Positions 49,605-62,611 of a stretch of 64,000 nt of DNA are shown piece after piece. Location: contig OY718803.1 in NCBI GenBank assembly GCA_963070105.1, positions 5,872,507-5,936,506 of the forward strand. Direction: 5' to 3'. The translations under genes and the position numbers were made by a program. Within the stretch, counting starts at the first letter, position 1; each line of letters opens with the position of its first letter. This DNA comes from Litomosoides sigmodontis. Taxonomy: Eukaryota > Nematoda > Chromadorea > Rhabditida > Onchocercidae. Under the pieces are notes generated by a model. The model saw only the letters and a list, made by a program, of their open reading frames with translations. It was not told where the DNA came from and did not search any database.

Positions 49605-50912
49605 ATGATGGTGTAAGAAGTTTTTTGTGCGATGTCATTTCCAAAAGTTTCTTGTGAAGGGTGTAAGTAATGACTGTAGGATTTATGGAGGTTTATTCAA
49701 TATGTGTCTTAGGCAGATTTGTTCAGAAAAAAAATGTATCCCTAGAAATAGTTATATAGTAATTACACCCTTGTCAGAATTGTCTTTCATTTTCACTACC
49801 ACATACTTCTGTCGTAAAAATTATTCTTTTTTGTAATTCATACATTGTTTGATGCTTTTTTAATTGACCATTTGCTTAACAAAAATCATATCGACAACCA
49901 GAAAACCAGAAAACATTTTTTTCCAATCATCGTCATAAAAGTGGTATCGAAACTTTCCATGGATCAATTAACGGGTCGAAAGTGATAGTAAATGAAAGCT
50001 ACAACTTACTGCTTCTGAAAAGGGGAAAAACAAACATTAGTGGTAACAATGTTTATATATTGTCCCATTATGTTTGAATAATTTAAAATACCTCCATGCA
50101 TAGCAGCAACATTTCAATTGCAGGAAAAAAAATGCCTGCGTTTACGACAGAAAAAGGAGACGAAAATAAATTGTGATATTCCCGCTGGATACGATCAAAA
50201 TTTCCGCGTAAAACTTTCAAATCCACACTTGAGCCACTGCCAAAACTTGACTCCAAAGCCCCTCTTGCCCAACAATTAAGACTTCCATCACTCCATTTAT
50301 ATCTCACCATAGATTCTCATAGTTATGCCCTTTTACGGCTAGTAAGCTTCATTTGGTCTCTACAGGACAGAGTGGCAGTTATCATATAACAGTTGCATGA
50401 TGGTTGATTTCATATTAGTTAGTTAGTTCATTAACTTTTCTTTTCTCGGATTTATAGAATTCGATTTATACAATAAAAACTGCCAACAAATTATTGAAGT
50501 TAAAATCTATCCAGCCTACTTATGCTTACTTATCATCTAAACTAGTGTAACTTTCAAGAAGGGAATTTCGTGTGTCTCTCGCTCAAGTGTAGTTTCTGTT
50601 TTCATGGGAGGTCTGGTTTGCTGAAGCTAAATGGAGACCGCGCAATTCATCCACAAGTTTACTGCGTGTTCATCCAGAAGCTTACTGCGTGTTGTTTACC
50701 TAATTAGCACTTAGTAAATTGACGCTCTGATCAATGGTATCATGTAATTAATCCGCATTAGCACCGACTTCGCGAAAATTGTATTATTTACACAACCGAA
50801 TAAAGTGTTAATTTCGGCCATATTAAGTTCGCCAGGTAAAATAAAGCATATCAGGCATTACTAGACACATCTGTTTGAGGAATATGCACGACGAGCTTTT
50901 ACCTTAGGAGAC
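49605..50912. other. Intergenic between convergent Nup58 and the 51-kb gene
   Basis: No recognisable coding sequence. Open frames are short with no domain resemblance. Confidence 0.4.
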
Positions 50913-50918
50913 TTTATT
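50913..50918 (-). promoter_or_regulatory. Candidate poly(A) signal for the 51-kb gene
   Basis: AATAAA on the minus strand about 135 nt past the stop codon at 51052. Confidence 0.4.
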
Positions 50919-51051
50919 ACTGTATCAGATTTACAGATGCACAGGAATTTCATAATTTTGTATTCCTTCATTATACATAATTTGCTGTGTTACAGTTTTC
51001 CATCACGCATCCCAGTTGTTTGTGTCCAAAATTCATAACAATTCATGCTGG

Positions 51052-51714
51052 TTATGATGTGCCTATGGGATCTGGAACATATGATTCAGCAAAATTCCCT
51101 TCATTTAATCGTGTTAGTTCGATCTTTTCACGTATTAACGCTTCCGGATCACGTTTTGCCTGTTTTGGGAGGAACCTCTCCGGATGTCGACTCATTTTAA
51201 AGTACAGACGTTGCATGGCTAAATTACCCAGACGTTGCTTCGTCTTGCATTCGGTAACAATGTCCGGTTTATCACCAACATCCCAGCGAGTATGCAAAAA
51301 AATTTGCAAATTAGTAAGTTCGTTCTGGAAGAATAAAGCGATAATTATGGCTATGACTGCTGCCGTAAAGATGGGAAAGAGAAACATAGCAGCAAACCAA
51401 CCGAACATGGCCCACTTCGAATCATAACTCACATGGCCAACTTCACTGGCAAACATCATCATGCGGCGTTTAGTTTCAATCATCAAACGACCAGCCTTTA
51501 CCAATCTTCTTGTGATACTAAGGAAGGCATTGGTAATATTGTCGATAGCATCAGAACGGGCATCGTCGATATCCAAAAATAGATTCCTATCTGCCAACCA
51601 CTGCTGCTTCGCCTGCTCGTCGGAATCCTTTATCGCCCTCACAGGTGCATTATTGTTCAGTGATAAGAAAACACAGCAGAGGAGAGCTGTCACGTAACCG
51701 ACGATAGACGGCAT
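51052..51714 (-). CDS. Unrecognised membrane protein with signal sequence
   Basis: A single uninterrupted frame of 220 residues from ATG 51714. I do not recognise the family. Residues 1-25 form a hydrophobic signal-like segment (SIVGYVTALLCCVFLSL). Residues 30-100 are a charged, probably helical luminal or extracellular part. Residues 101-129 form one strong transmembrane span (WFAAMFLFPIFTAAVIAIII). The 90-residue tail is rich in Arg, Lys and Glu (KLELTRLNEG-like helix at the end). The frame stays open for 42 further codons upstream without an ATG, so an upstream exon may add to it. Length, uniform reading and a poly(A) signal downstream argue for a real gene. Probably single-pass type I, topology inferred. 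Its neighbour ArfGAP1 is divergent. Confidence 0.65.
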   Translation of the reverse strand: MPSIVGYVTALLCCVFLSLNNNAPVRAIKDSDEQAKQQWLADRNLFLDIDDARSDAIDNITNAFLSITRRLVKAGRLMIETKRRMMMFASEVGHVSYDSKWAMFGWFAAMFLFPIFTAAVIAIIIALFFQNELTNLQIFLHTRWDVGDKPDIVTECKTKQRLGNLAMQRLYFKMSRHPERFLPKQAKRDPEALIREKIELTRLNEGNFAESYVPDPIGTS

Positions 51715-53036
51715 AAATTCCCTCAATTTCCGTAACGTTATTGAGTTCAAAGCAAGCAAGTTAGCAAAATGCAAACCACTATTCTGCCGTGCCACTTTTA
51801 TAGTAATAGTAGCAGCAATAGACTTAGTAGGTCTTTTCAAAAATTTAAATATTCACTTATTGCATCCAATTTAATAGGCCTTTTTCGTACGTGCATTTAT
51901 TTATCCACATAGAATACCACATCACTGATTCTTAAGAACGAAATACTAAGCATAAATCAGAGAAGAGTATTGCTGCACTAATGCTAACTCACTCACTACC
52001 AGAAGTACCTTCTGCATGAAGGCTGCAGAAGTGAGGTGAGCTCACAGCAATGCCTCACTCAAGCATTTCCGGACACAATACTTTGCGCTACGAAATCTTA
52101 CGATTGAACTTGCGGGCGTGGACGCGGACGAACGTCAATTATTCAGCGGTTTGTTGGAATGGTTTATACTCAACTTGCTAAATCGTACTAATTTACGATG
52201 GACTCAGAAATATGGTGCGTCAGGTGGGCGTAAACTGGCGGGGAGTGTGCTTTTGATTATAATAATTGGTTTGATCTCAGGCATCTTGTAGCTTCAACAA
52301 TATTTAAACGTAGGCACTAATTCGTTGCTATCCTGAATCACTTTCGTACGTGTCTGACTCGCTGCTTGCTTCTCATCCGTTCGTCTCATCAGTTACCTGT
52401 CAATTTCAACGTCGTTCTTTGTGGCATGTTTTGCAAACTTCACCAATAAAGGCTTATTTTTTTATTATGCTAATCATTCGGCCTGGTGCCGCGAACGTTG
52501 TCATTCAGTGTTTAGTTATTTATTCGAGAAAATAAGTTACTAGTTATTCGAAGAAATATTGGGCATTCTATGGTTGTTTTTAGTTTTTCGAAAAAATAGG
52601 CATTACCGCTTCTAACAGTTATTAATTAATAATTGATAGCTAGTAATAATCAGTTATATGGATTGATAGAAATCTCGAGCTCTTGATCGGAGCTGTTCCT
52701 TTCTGTGGTCTGAACCTATTTCAAAGTACATTTTTATATCACTGTTTTGCCGCTCACAGATATGGTGTATTAGTATATCGGAAAGTTATAGCAAGTATGG
52801 ACAGAATTTTTAGTAGGTATTTTCAATGAAAGCATGTAAAGTTTTTAATGGGTTCACTTGGATCAACCTATTAGGCTTTGTTTGCTATGTATAATTCTGT
52901 TTTTAGCAAGCAGTGAACGTCGAACAAGTGTTTAAAAAAATATACTTGCTACATGAACAAGGGCGGAGGAATTTGATCAGCATCTTATATACTTTAATAT
53001 ATTTTGATGCACTGATCAGTTAATCAGTTAACTGCC
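51715..53036. other. Divergent upstream region (51-kb gene and ArfGAP1)
   Basis: Upstream sequence of two genes transcribed away from each other. The frame of the 51-kb gene remains open to 51840. Otherwise no coding signal is seen. Confidence 0.4.
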
Positions 53037-55609
53037 ATGGCCAGTCCACGAACACGACGTGTCATTCAAGACATTCGAGCTGTTCCTGGAAATAATGTTA
53101 GTTTTTTTTTATGTTTTAAGGGTGAAAGTTGAACCCCTTTATTCAGTTCTGAACCAATGTTTTCTGCAATTAGCATACATTATTTTTGCCAGACCTGCTT
53201 TGAATGTGGTGCCAACAATCCTCAGTGGGCCAGTGTGACGTATGGAATTTGGCTTTGTTTGGATTGCTCTGGTTTGCATCGTGGTTTGGGTGTACACGTT
53301 AGGTTTGTTCCTGTCTCAATTTGTATTTCGTTTATGTATGCAAATTTTTAATTGCTAACGTCTTTCATGATTGTCTTTCTTATCGGGCAGTAAAGCATAA
53401 GAGTTCGAGACTCAAAGTAATTTTTTGCGTGACAATGCAAGCAAAGTTATATTTGTAGTTTTGTGCGATCTACAACAATGGATAAGTGGAAAGATAGTGA
53501 GCTGAGTAAGATGAAGGCTGGCGGCAACGTAAATGCATTAGAATTTTTGAAAAATCAGCCAGATTACCGATCGAACTGGTCACTTCAAGAAAAATATAAT
53601 TCGAGAGCTGCTGCTCTTTTAAGAGATAAGGTACGATTTTTAACAAAATCATCATGATAACCCAAATGGACTTTTCGAATGCATCTTTGGGAGATTTTAT
53701 TTTCAGGTGTTAACAGAATCACAACACCGTGAGTGGTCAGCCGAAACATCGCCAGCAAGGAATTATACTCCAAATGGATCATTAAATTCCTTACCACATT
53801 CACAAATAAGTGGAAACAGCAATCCGAATAGTTTATCTGCTTATTATGGAGGCAACACAACTCACATTGGAATTGATTCATACCATTCTGATCATGACAA
53901 TTTGTAATTTTTTGTTTTAAACACCTCTTACTGTCTTACAGCTGTTCTCTTTAGTTATTTACTTGTTAATTACTTATTATTTCTCTATAAGTTTCGTTAT
54001 GGATCTACGACACTGCAGTTCAGGGTGTATTTTCTTCAGTGGTTGAACCATCTAGTAGGTCTTAAAAGTATTCGGGTCCTACTTACATTTAAATACAAGT
54101 TTTAATGGAGACTTTTTAAAGAAATTTATTGAAATTTTAGAGGAAGTCGATACCAAGGTTTTGGCAATGTTCAAGTGAACAGTGGTGATCCACCCAGTGA
54201 ATTGCTCTCTGGTGCTTTGTCATCTCTTTCTGTAGTCAGTTTTTGCGGCTCACTTCAATTTTGTTTACCACTGCAGAATTTCCTCAAAATTTTTGCGGAG
54301 TTTATTGTAAGTCAAATGCTATTAATTACTATGCGGATACTGTTTTTGTAAACCTTATTTTTTAGGGTTGGAATATGCTAAGTAAGGGAGCAACAACCGC
54401 TGTTTTATATGCAAAGGATATCAGCTCACAAGCAACAGCAAAAGCTACCGAGCTCAGCGGAAGTGTTAGTGAAAAAATAATGCCTATATCCTAATTTTTT
54501 TACAGGATTTAGTGCATCCAGCTTTTGGAAAATTGAAGTTGTTGTCACGTGATTGTAGCTAAACCGTTAACGAAATTGTCCTTTTAGGTTCGAGAAGGCA
54601 CTTTGTTGAATAAACCAGCTTTGGGGCACTTAACTCAGAAAGCAACCGAAATAGGATCCAAATCATGGACGGGAATATCAAATTACATCAGAAGTGCATC
54701 TCTGCAAAGTTTTGTTATGCCGGGGAAGAGGTTAGAATTTATTTTAATCCGATTTTTTTCTTGAAAATTTTTGCTATCGGATTTTGTAAAAATTTTTGCA
54801 TTAAGTGTCCCAGAACTTTCTGCTTAACGGTAGGATCCAGAGAACTAAATGCTACTTTCTCTTTAGTGATTACGAAAACTTAGCTACACCAGACAATCAA
54901 GAGAGCAAAATATTTGAGCAACAAGCAAACAATTACGACACATGCAAGTGAGCATTTTTTATTTTGTGATAAAGTCTGTTGATATGATGGCATTTTATTC
55001 TGTATGATGAGAATATATTTGAATATTTTAGAAATAATCCAGTTGGATGTGATGTTTCGAAACCTTCGGCTATCGCTGATTTCGAGTATGGTCAGTTGAT
55101 TTCTTCCTTTTTTACGAAAAATATCTTAATAGATCAGTGTTAGTATCATGCCACGGAGATCAATCTCATAAAACTTTCAGAATTCAAAAATGACTCAGTA
55201 AAGTTGTGAGTGTATAGAGTAGTCAGAACTTTGATCACTTCATAAGTGTGGCACATCTTTTCTCATGAACTGCATGCTTTTGAAGATTTTTAATAAGCAC
55301 ATCTGTAGGCACTTCTATTCAATCAAGTTCGGCAGCAAAACCAAAGCAATTTGCCAACAAGACACCAGCAAAGGCAAAAAGAGAGGTTTGTATTTTCATT
55401 GCTAGGGAAGTTTATTAATGTTTTAGTTGATTTTTCATAATCTTTCGTTCTAGCAAACGCCTCCACTAATCGATTTTTCTTTCGATGACAATAAAACTGC
55501 TCGTGTGCAAGACAAATCAACTAAAATGTTAACAAAAACCGTGCCAAAGAGCAAAGCAGCATCTAAGAAAGATTGGGACGATGACGCATGGGAATTGTTG
55601 AATCAATAA
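53037..55609 (+). CDS. ARFGAP1: ArfGAP1-type Arf GTPase-activating protein
   Basis: Eleven exons join in frame to about 414 residues: 53037-53096, 53193-53302, 53459-53630, 53707-53903, 54141-54231, 54366-54464, 54588-54730, 54867-54947, 55032-55090, 55309-55385, 55454-55609. The ArfGAP zinc finger is complete: C22-x2-C25-x16-C42-x2-C45, followed by the arginine finger R50 in [11 protein letters not shown]; then [21 protein letters not shown]. ArfGAP1-specific parts follow: [25 protein letters not shown], and amphipathic ALPS-like stretches rich in Ser/Ala/Gly ([31 protein letters not shown]). It ends with [12 protein letters not shown], a coat-binding-like tail. ArfGAP1 stimulates GTP hydrolysis on Arf1 at the Golgi in the COPI cycle, sensing curvature through ALPS motifs. 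The donor of exon 5 is ambiguous (54231 or 54306, both in frame). Confidence 0.9.
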
Positions 55610-57720
55610 ATGGATTTTAAAAGTAGTTTAAGAATTGATTACTAAGGACTTTAGAAGAAGCAAAATGTTATATTAGTGAGAGTCGTTGTTTTTTTCATCC
55701 TACATAATTGTCAAAAGTCACTTTACCTTATAGGAAAGTCTTTTATGCAATTATGAACATTAACAAGAACAAGGAGACTTATGTACAGGAACATGTCTTC
55801 AAGGTATTGTTTTTTTCTTGAGATCCTTTCCTGGAAAAATATTGTAGAAGCATTTTACTGCTTCATGTATCTGTGCGATTGTTGCTGCATATTTTTTATC
55901 AAAGATCAGTTTAGTAATTTAAAAGGTCCTTTTTTGAGTATTTCTATTTGCATTTATTACGGGTTTTTAAGTAGGGCTCATAGAATGTTTCTGTACGGCA
56001 TGCAATGAGCAGAGGTTAGAAGATAGGACTTCGAACTGGACCAACAGCTCTCATAATTTATTATTCCTGTTGTGTAAAATGTTTCCAGCTTATATGTTGT
56101 GACTCTTCTTCTAGCTTGATTTTTCTTGTACATGTCGTATCCCATTTTTAATTCTATCTTAATATTCTTTATATTGTTTTTTCCTAGATTCTTAAAAGCT
56201 TCTTACGTGGAAGTAGTTAAGGTTCATGACAGCATTCTTCATAAAATTTTTTTCGCCGTGTGAAAAAGCTGTGAATGTTTTTATTCTTTTACATATGTGC
56301 GTACGCTTTTTTCTAATTTATCTGTGATTTGTTTTGTCAATTTTTTGGTTATAGGTGGTCTTTTCAATGCTTTCTTTCCAAATAGTAAAAATAGTATGCT
56401 GTGGCCGTTTCCGATCAAATTCGCCCTTAAAATTTATCGCGCGAAATGCAAAGGGTTCATGACTTATCGAATGTCGTAAAGGAGCGTCAAGTGGAACTTC
56501 ATTACTTGAGAAGTATGTCCACAAGTAACGAGCCATTGTGATGGAACAAAAAAGTTCTTAAGCGTTGTACGGGTTGTACTCAAATGATCCTGAATAGTGC
56601 ACAAATTCAGCAGAAGAAAGTAGTGATGTTAAGAAATTTTTTGTTAACTCCTAATATCAAAAAAATTAATAGTATCAGTGTAAGGAATCCATTATCATTT
56701 TTTCTCAGAAACCGACTTCTAAATCAAGTGAATTATGGAGTAATATTCATTGTCCTCTCCATATGTTTACATATAATTATGTATACTATTGTTTATATAT
56801 ACAAGGGGAGAGAGGGAGAGAAAGGAGGAGTACATGAACGGCTTGAAGACCATTTCTGCCTTTTCAGGTCGAAGAAATGCATGGTATCTTTATTTTCGAC
56901 AGTTGAGTGAATTTAGGACTAAAAAGAAATATGATCCTTTTCTTTTTATGTATCTCTTTGATTCCCGATATGAAGAAAGCAATGGTCATTCATCCTATGA
57001 ATGCAGTGCATATGGCACTATATCAAGCATAATAGTAATTGCATAGAAATATGTCCGAATTCAAGTAATGTTCACCTGCTGCCTGATTAAATGTTAAGAG
57101 ACCTCATGTGTAATGATATCTTCGATTATTAGAACTGCTGAAAACAAGAAATCCAACATCTTTTTTATTCGGCAGACATAAAGATAATCAGGGTAAAGCC
57201 CAAAGCAGACAACATGGCGTACTTGATTCGCTGCGATAAAACGAAGTGAAGACATGAAGAAACTATATGTTCAATTTAAAACGGACTGCTTGAAATAAAT
57301 TACTTAATAATGGCATGCACTCTCTACATTCAACAAAGACACAACTGAAATATTCTACAAGAAAGTTGGAAAATGTGCACGCATCAGGCAAAGTGAGTAT
57401 TTTTGGAAGACAGATATATTTTATGGAACAACGTTTGAAATAAGTACATACAATACGGGTCCAAAAAACAAAAATTCGACATGAACATATCCGAATAGGA
57501 AAAACAAGCGAGAAAGTTCCCCAATAAATGACCGTGGTAGTAATCGATTTCTAGAATGATAAAAGTTAAAACGGAGTCTTAGAAATTCTGAGGTTCCTTG
57601 GATTTCCAGATGCAGCCACTTTATAGTTATTCCGGGATTAAAAAAGTAATAACAACATAAATTACATATATTAAATTTAAAAGATCATCTGATAAATAAT
57701 AATCATGATTGTGGTAATCC
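55610..57720. other. Intergenic between convergent ArfGAP1 and EXC-4
   Basis: No conserved coding sequence was found in either strand. The CAATAAA across the ArfGAP1 stop codon is the nearest hexamer to that gene. Overlapping frames at 56584-57046 include a GA-rich simple tract and look non-coding. Confidence 0.45.
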
Positions 57721-59678
57721 TCAGTTTTCATCCAACTTAAGTCGACGAATATCTTCCAAGACACTTTCAGGAATTGTGTGAGTTTTGGTTGGAATTTGTA
57801 ATGATTCGCGTTGATTAGTTATCAAACTAAGCTGTTCCTAAAAAAGATCACTTGAGAAAAATTATCTTCGATTAACCAGCCGATGTTTCTTTATTTCAAG
57901 AGTACAAAAGATTACTGTATATCATATGTGACATCGTCACAGTTACGAGATTCAAATGAATTGTTTAGGGACACACCCAAACAATTTTTATCTTGTCCGT
58001 TTTATCTAAATGTTTTCCATTGAGCCACTGATTAAACAACTAAATAGTAATGTATTCACCGCTAAAAACATTTGTACCTTATAGTGATGAAGAATATCTT
58101 GATCTGCAGGACAACTTTCGATGAAAGCGGCAGTACGATACGCATTCAGTACATAATTCCAAAGATAAGTTAGATTCAGTGGAATGTCAAAACCAAGTAG
58201 CCGCTGTCCAACAATTCGAATATGATGAAGACGCGGCATAAGTTCACAATCATATTCCGTCATACTTTGTCCCAAAAGATATCGCGAATTTCGTTCACTT
58301 AAAAGCTGAAAATAGATAATAGAAAAACCAACTTTAGAGTTTATTCAAAAAGAAAGCATAATGAATTAGACTCTTACTCATTCACACAAAATAGTACAGC
58401 AATTTTATTTTACTTGATCAATGTTTGCCAGCTGCTCAACAAGTTTGTTGTATGATGCTTTTTGCTGTGGAGGAAGGGACTCCACCGGTGTTGGTGATGA
58501 TCCTTTCTGTTCTCTGTCGTGATCACTTTTGGATCGCAAAAAGATTTTAAAGTTCTGCAAAATGATTTTGTATGCTACTACATTTTTCGATAGCGTTCTT
58601 TAGATCCTTAAAAAATATTTTGTTGGATAACTTTCGATCTGTGAAAGGAGTGGTTTTCATAAAAACGCAAATGCATTTGTATTTCTGTTTATGAAATGAA
58701 ATGAATAGGGCACTAACCAAACAATTACTTAGGTTTTAATACAAATAACTGCTCTAATACTATAAAATCCTATTCATAGCAATTAATATATATTGGAAAC
58801 TAATAAAGACTTACTCTGTACAAACTTTCGATTCGTTTCTCTACCACTGGATCTTTCTCAAACAGCGGCACATTGAACTCCTTTGCTAAATGGAAAATGC
58901 GTCCTTCGATTTCCCGATTGTCAGTATAGGTCGCATTCCTAAAACAAAAAGGATAAATACCTGGTAAAATCTCGAGCTTGAAGCACTGAATTTAGCGCAT
59001 AGGATTGGGAAGGCAAGAAGGTACAAACTTGTTCTCCACCATAATTGGTGGTTGTGCTCCGAGGAAACTCTTTTTGAATGCTTCAGAATTAATGTTTACT
59101 GTCTTCACTTCAACTCGAACAACGCCAATCTCATAAAGAGCATAAAGTTCCATCCAGAATTCTTGACAAAACAAACACGCACCAATGCGTCGATTTTCAA
59201 TTCCCGAAGCCTAAAAATTTTGTTTAGTGAGGACCACATTTTTAGCAACAGTTTTCGCCCTGCGTATTATTCACCATAAATAAAAGCGGTTTTTCATAAC
59301 ATTTGAAGGCCGAACAATTATTCCCATTAAAACATTTGATTTGAAAGTTAAAATAAGGTAAGCTGTAAAAAAAGAGTTTTCTGCTATGTTCGACACATTG
59401 ATTTTTCTGTTTTTAATTCAATAGTACCCAAATTTTCAGCCCAGTAATTTATAATAAACAAAGCTTTCATAAATTTTCAGATGTAACAATCGGAAACTAA
59501 ACATATCATGTATTAGAATCAGAATAAAACCTAGCATATCACATTATAAAGTATAAGTCTAATGTAACAATGCATAAAGCTCAAACTTATTTACCTTAAC
59601 GTAAAGCTCTAGAAGTGGTTTCTGACCAGCACAAGTCTGATCGCCATTTATTTGCTGCATTTGATGATCGTCCGCCAT
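57721..59678 (-). CDS. exc-4: Chloride intracellular channel family protein EXC-4
   Basis: Six exons join in frame to 291 residues, essentially the length of C. elegans EXC-4: 59678-59595, 59210-59029, 58938-58815, 58554-58414, 58305-58078, 57837-57721. Near-identical family blocks are KPLLELYVKASGIE, the LFCQEFWMELYALYEIGV segment (putative membrane-inserting region), VEVKTVNINSEAFKKSFLGA, TYTDNREIEGRIFHLAKEF, NIDQLLSERNSRYLLGQSMT, EYDCELMPRLHHIRIVGQ, YRTAAFIESCPADQD and TKTHTIPESVL. CLICs have a GST fold, move between soluble and membrane states, and in worms EXC-4 keeps the excretory canal lumen open. Here the redox position has Cys (C40 in GACLFCQ), whereas C. elegans EXC-4 has Asp. The ATG follows the family N-terminal length. 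All introns are GT-AG and phases match. Confidence 0.95.
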
Positions 59679-60710
59679 TTGAACACCTTTTTTTCTGTGC
59701 TGCACTTCTCTCTTTTCAACACAAACCAAGGTAACTGAAAACTGCAAATACTTGAGCTTTTTTATTTGGCAATACAAAAGTCAGAGAGAACTGAAGAGAT
59801 GAAACAGTGAAGGTTGTTGAGATGACAGAGAAAGTGACATGAGGAAGGAAAGGAATGATAAATCAATGATGACCATAGTGTGAACCCAACACGATTAAAC
59901 TGCACGAGAGTGAAACATAAAACAAGTCACCGGACAGAACGTAAAGAGGTGAAAAACAATAGGCGCGCCACCCACTGGCCGTAGCCGTGGAATGCAATTT
60001 CGAAGATCCCACGGCATAGCAAGCAGGTAGGTAGTAGGTAGGTGGGTGAGTGGGTGTGAGAAAGTGGGTGGTAGAGCAGCCGATGCATTTCAGAGATGTG
60101 GCAGTTGAGTTTCCATGCAGAGAGATGTATGTCATGCACATAACTGTTAGTTCGTGAGGATGGGATGATTGCTGGGGAAGGAGGCTTTCTGATGCAAAGC
60201 ATTAAAACAGCTGAAAGTGAGGTAGCTGTTGATCATGAGAGGAAAGGATGAAAAGAGATTTTACTCATTTTTCCAGTGATTAGAAAACCCTGATCATCGT
60301 TCTTCAATTTCATAAAGGGAAACGATTGGAGATGAAGATGTATTTTGAACGGACGACAGTGATGACTCAACTGACAATAAAAGTTTTCAAAAAACGATTT
60401 AAAGAAAAATCAACAACACATATTTACAGAGTGAGAATGAGATTTTTTGGCTCTATGACGAGCAATGCGCTAATAGGAATGACGATGGCGCTACGCGTAC
60501 AACATTTGTTATTTTACACATGCAGCATTAAATATCATATGCATATGTAGGAGATAAGAATTTTGGATGGCCTAACATGTTGAAGACGTTGCCTGGAACC
60601 AAACCAGGTCAGGGAAAGTGATGTATTCATTTTATGATTGGCTCAAAATCCTGAAAAGGCGCAAAATGTTTCACCTCTCACTGTTTTAAATAGGCGCACA
60701 GACTGCTCAT

Positions 60711-60744
60711 ACACACACACACACACTATATATACAAAATTTTG

Positions 60745-60777
<33 letters not shown>
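60711..60777. repeat. (AC)8 and (TA)16 microsatellites
   Basis: An AC run at 60711-60726 is followed by a TA run at 60746-60777 with a 19-bp gap. Confidence 0.92.
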
Positions 60778-60781
<4 letters not shown>

Positions 60782-62575
60782 TTTTTATGTGTGTAGGACA
60801 TGCACATACACACGTGCATTTCTGCCTGAGGGTCGGAAGATCGGTTCTCGTCTGGAGATCGGTACTTGGTCAGCAAAAACCCGTAATGCGATACTGGAAG
60901 GGCTTTTAGAGGTATAGCAGGAAACATTGACGCGTCACGCATGCAGACATAAAAGAAAAGGTAGGACGACTAGAAAGAAGGCCACTTGTGAAATGAAAAT
61001 TGAATTGTTTAACGGCTTTTGGAAGGAGAGAGGAAAGCAAGCAGTGCGTCATCACTACAATAGCGATGATATAATAAAAGTGACAGAGAATTAACCAAGT
61101 AAAAAATCTCATTCAAAAATCATATCAATATACAGTAATTCAGCAATCATAGTTTTCAGTGGAATGTGCTACGAAATTTCCAAAATCAATCGATCTGCCA
61201 CTACAACATTTGGATCACAGCATGAAAGCTGTACCAATTTTAAATGTTAAGCTGAGGGTCACACTTTACAACGACTTCAATCATTCTTGTTTAAATTAGT
61301 GACTAATGTTATCCCATAAAATGATAAGGACAAATTCCACTAATACGTAATTCAGCAATCATAGCTTATTCTTAGAATGAAAATAAAAGTAAGCTTAAAT
61401 TTCATAAGCTCCACTATGTATTACATACGATAGAAATCGAAATTAATTCTTTTCCATAAGTAGCAATCATTTTCAGAGTGACGATAAATTTCACATCTTC
61501 GTCGAAAACTCGAAATGAGGTCAACGCAAATTAGAGAAATCAGTAAATCATTAATCACTTCATTAGCATAAGGATTGGTTTACAACTGCCTAGTCCTTTG
61601 CTATGTTCAATGCTGACCTCATACAATACCAATTAACCTCTTGTAACTCGATCACCGCTAAAGCAACTGCACTCAAAACCTTTCATCTCAAGATACCAAT
61701 TTAACTCAACTTTACTGGTTGTAAAGGCTAGTTGGCATTGCATTTACTTGTAATCAACTTCTAAGATTGTGATGATTAAGTAGGCTACTCCTACACTTAC
61801 ACCTGTCATATTCGGATCTTTGGACCTGCAGAACAGAGAATACACAGCACCACGGTCCCAGAGAGTCAATCAGTCAAGGTCGGCAACAGTTAACTTCAAC
61901 TCCCAGTCCACTTCCTACATCCTATATCGTTGTACCGCAGGAAGTGTTCCAGCATTGCTTATTTTCTAACTGCTACAGACGGTATTTATTCACTACCGTA
62001 AACGAATTTTCTTTTATTCATGCTAATCTTCGGCTGCATAAATAAATAGACGAGTATCCAACCAACAACGTTTCTCCAATCATTTACAATAATCGTTATG
62101 ATTTCGTCATTGCTCGACCAGCACTCTTGATTTCGTTTCCTTGTATGCCAGTCATTGTGTGAGCGAGAAATGACATGTTTTAAGAATAAGATTGAAGATG
62201 ATGAGAGAAATCTGTTTGAAAGGATGAAACAGTGATAGCAATTAATTCGAATTGGATTTTTTGTGCGGGAGAAGTAAGTTGATGATATACAAAGTTTTGG
62301 AATGAAAAGCATAAATTTCAAGCTTCTGAGATGATGTTTCATGAGTTTTGAGACACGGTGGCTCAAAAGATGGTGCAAGGAGAAGAGGTGGAGGAGAATA
62401 TACCACAACACCGTACTGCATGTAAACGTTTACAAAGTAATTCATAGGTAGCGAATATGAAAACGGATTGAATTATTGTAATATTCATGTAAAGCTATAC
62501 ACTAACAATGTTTGTAGATAATAACTTTTCACTCTGCTTCTTTCACTTTTCCTTTCAAACTTTGACACGATAGTT

Positions 62576-62577
<2 letters not shown>

Positions 62578-62610
<33 letters not shown>
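62578..62610. repeat. (GA)16 microsatellite
   Basis: Uninterrupted GA dinucleotides on the plus strand (CT on the minus). Confidence 0.95.
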
Positions 62611-62611
<1 letters not shown>

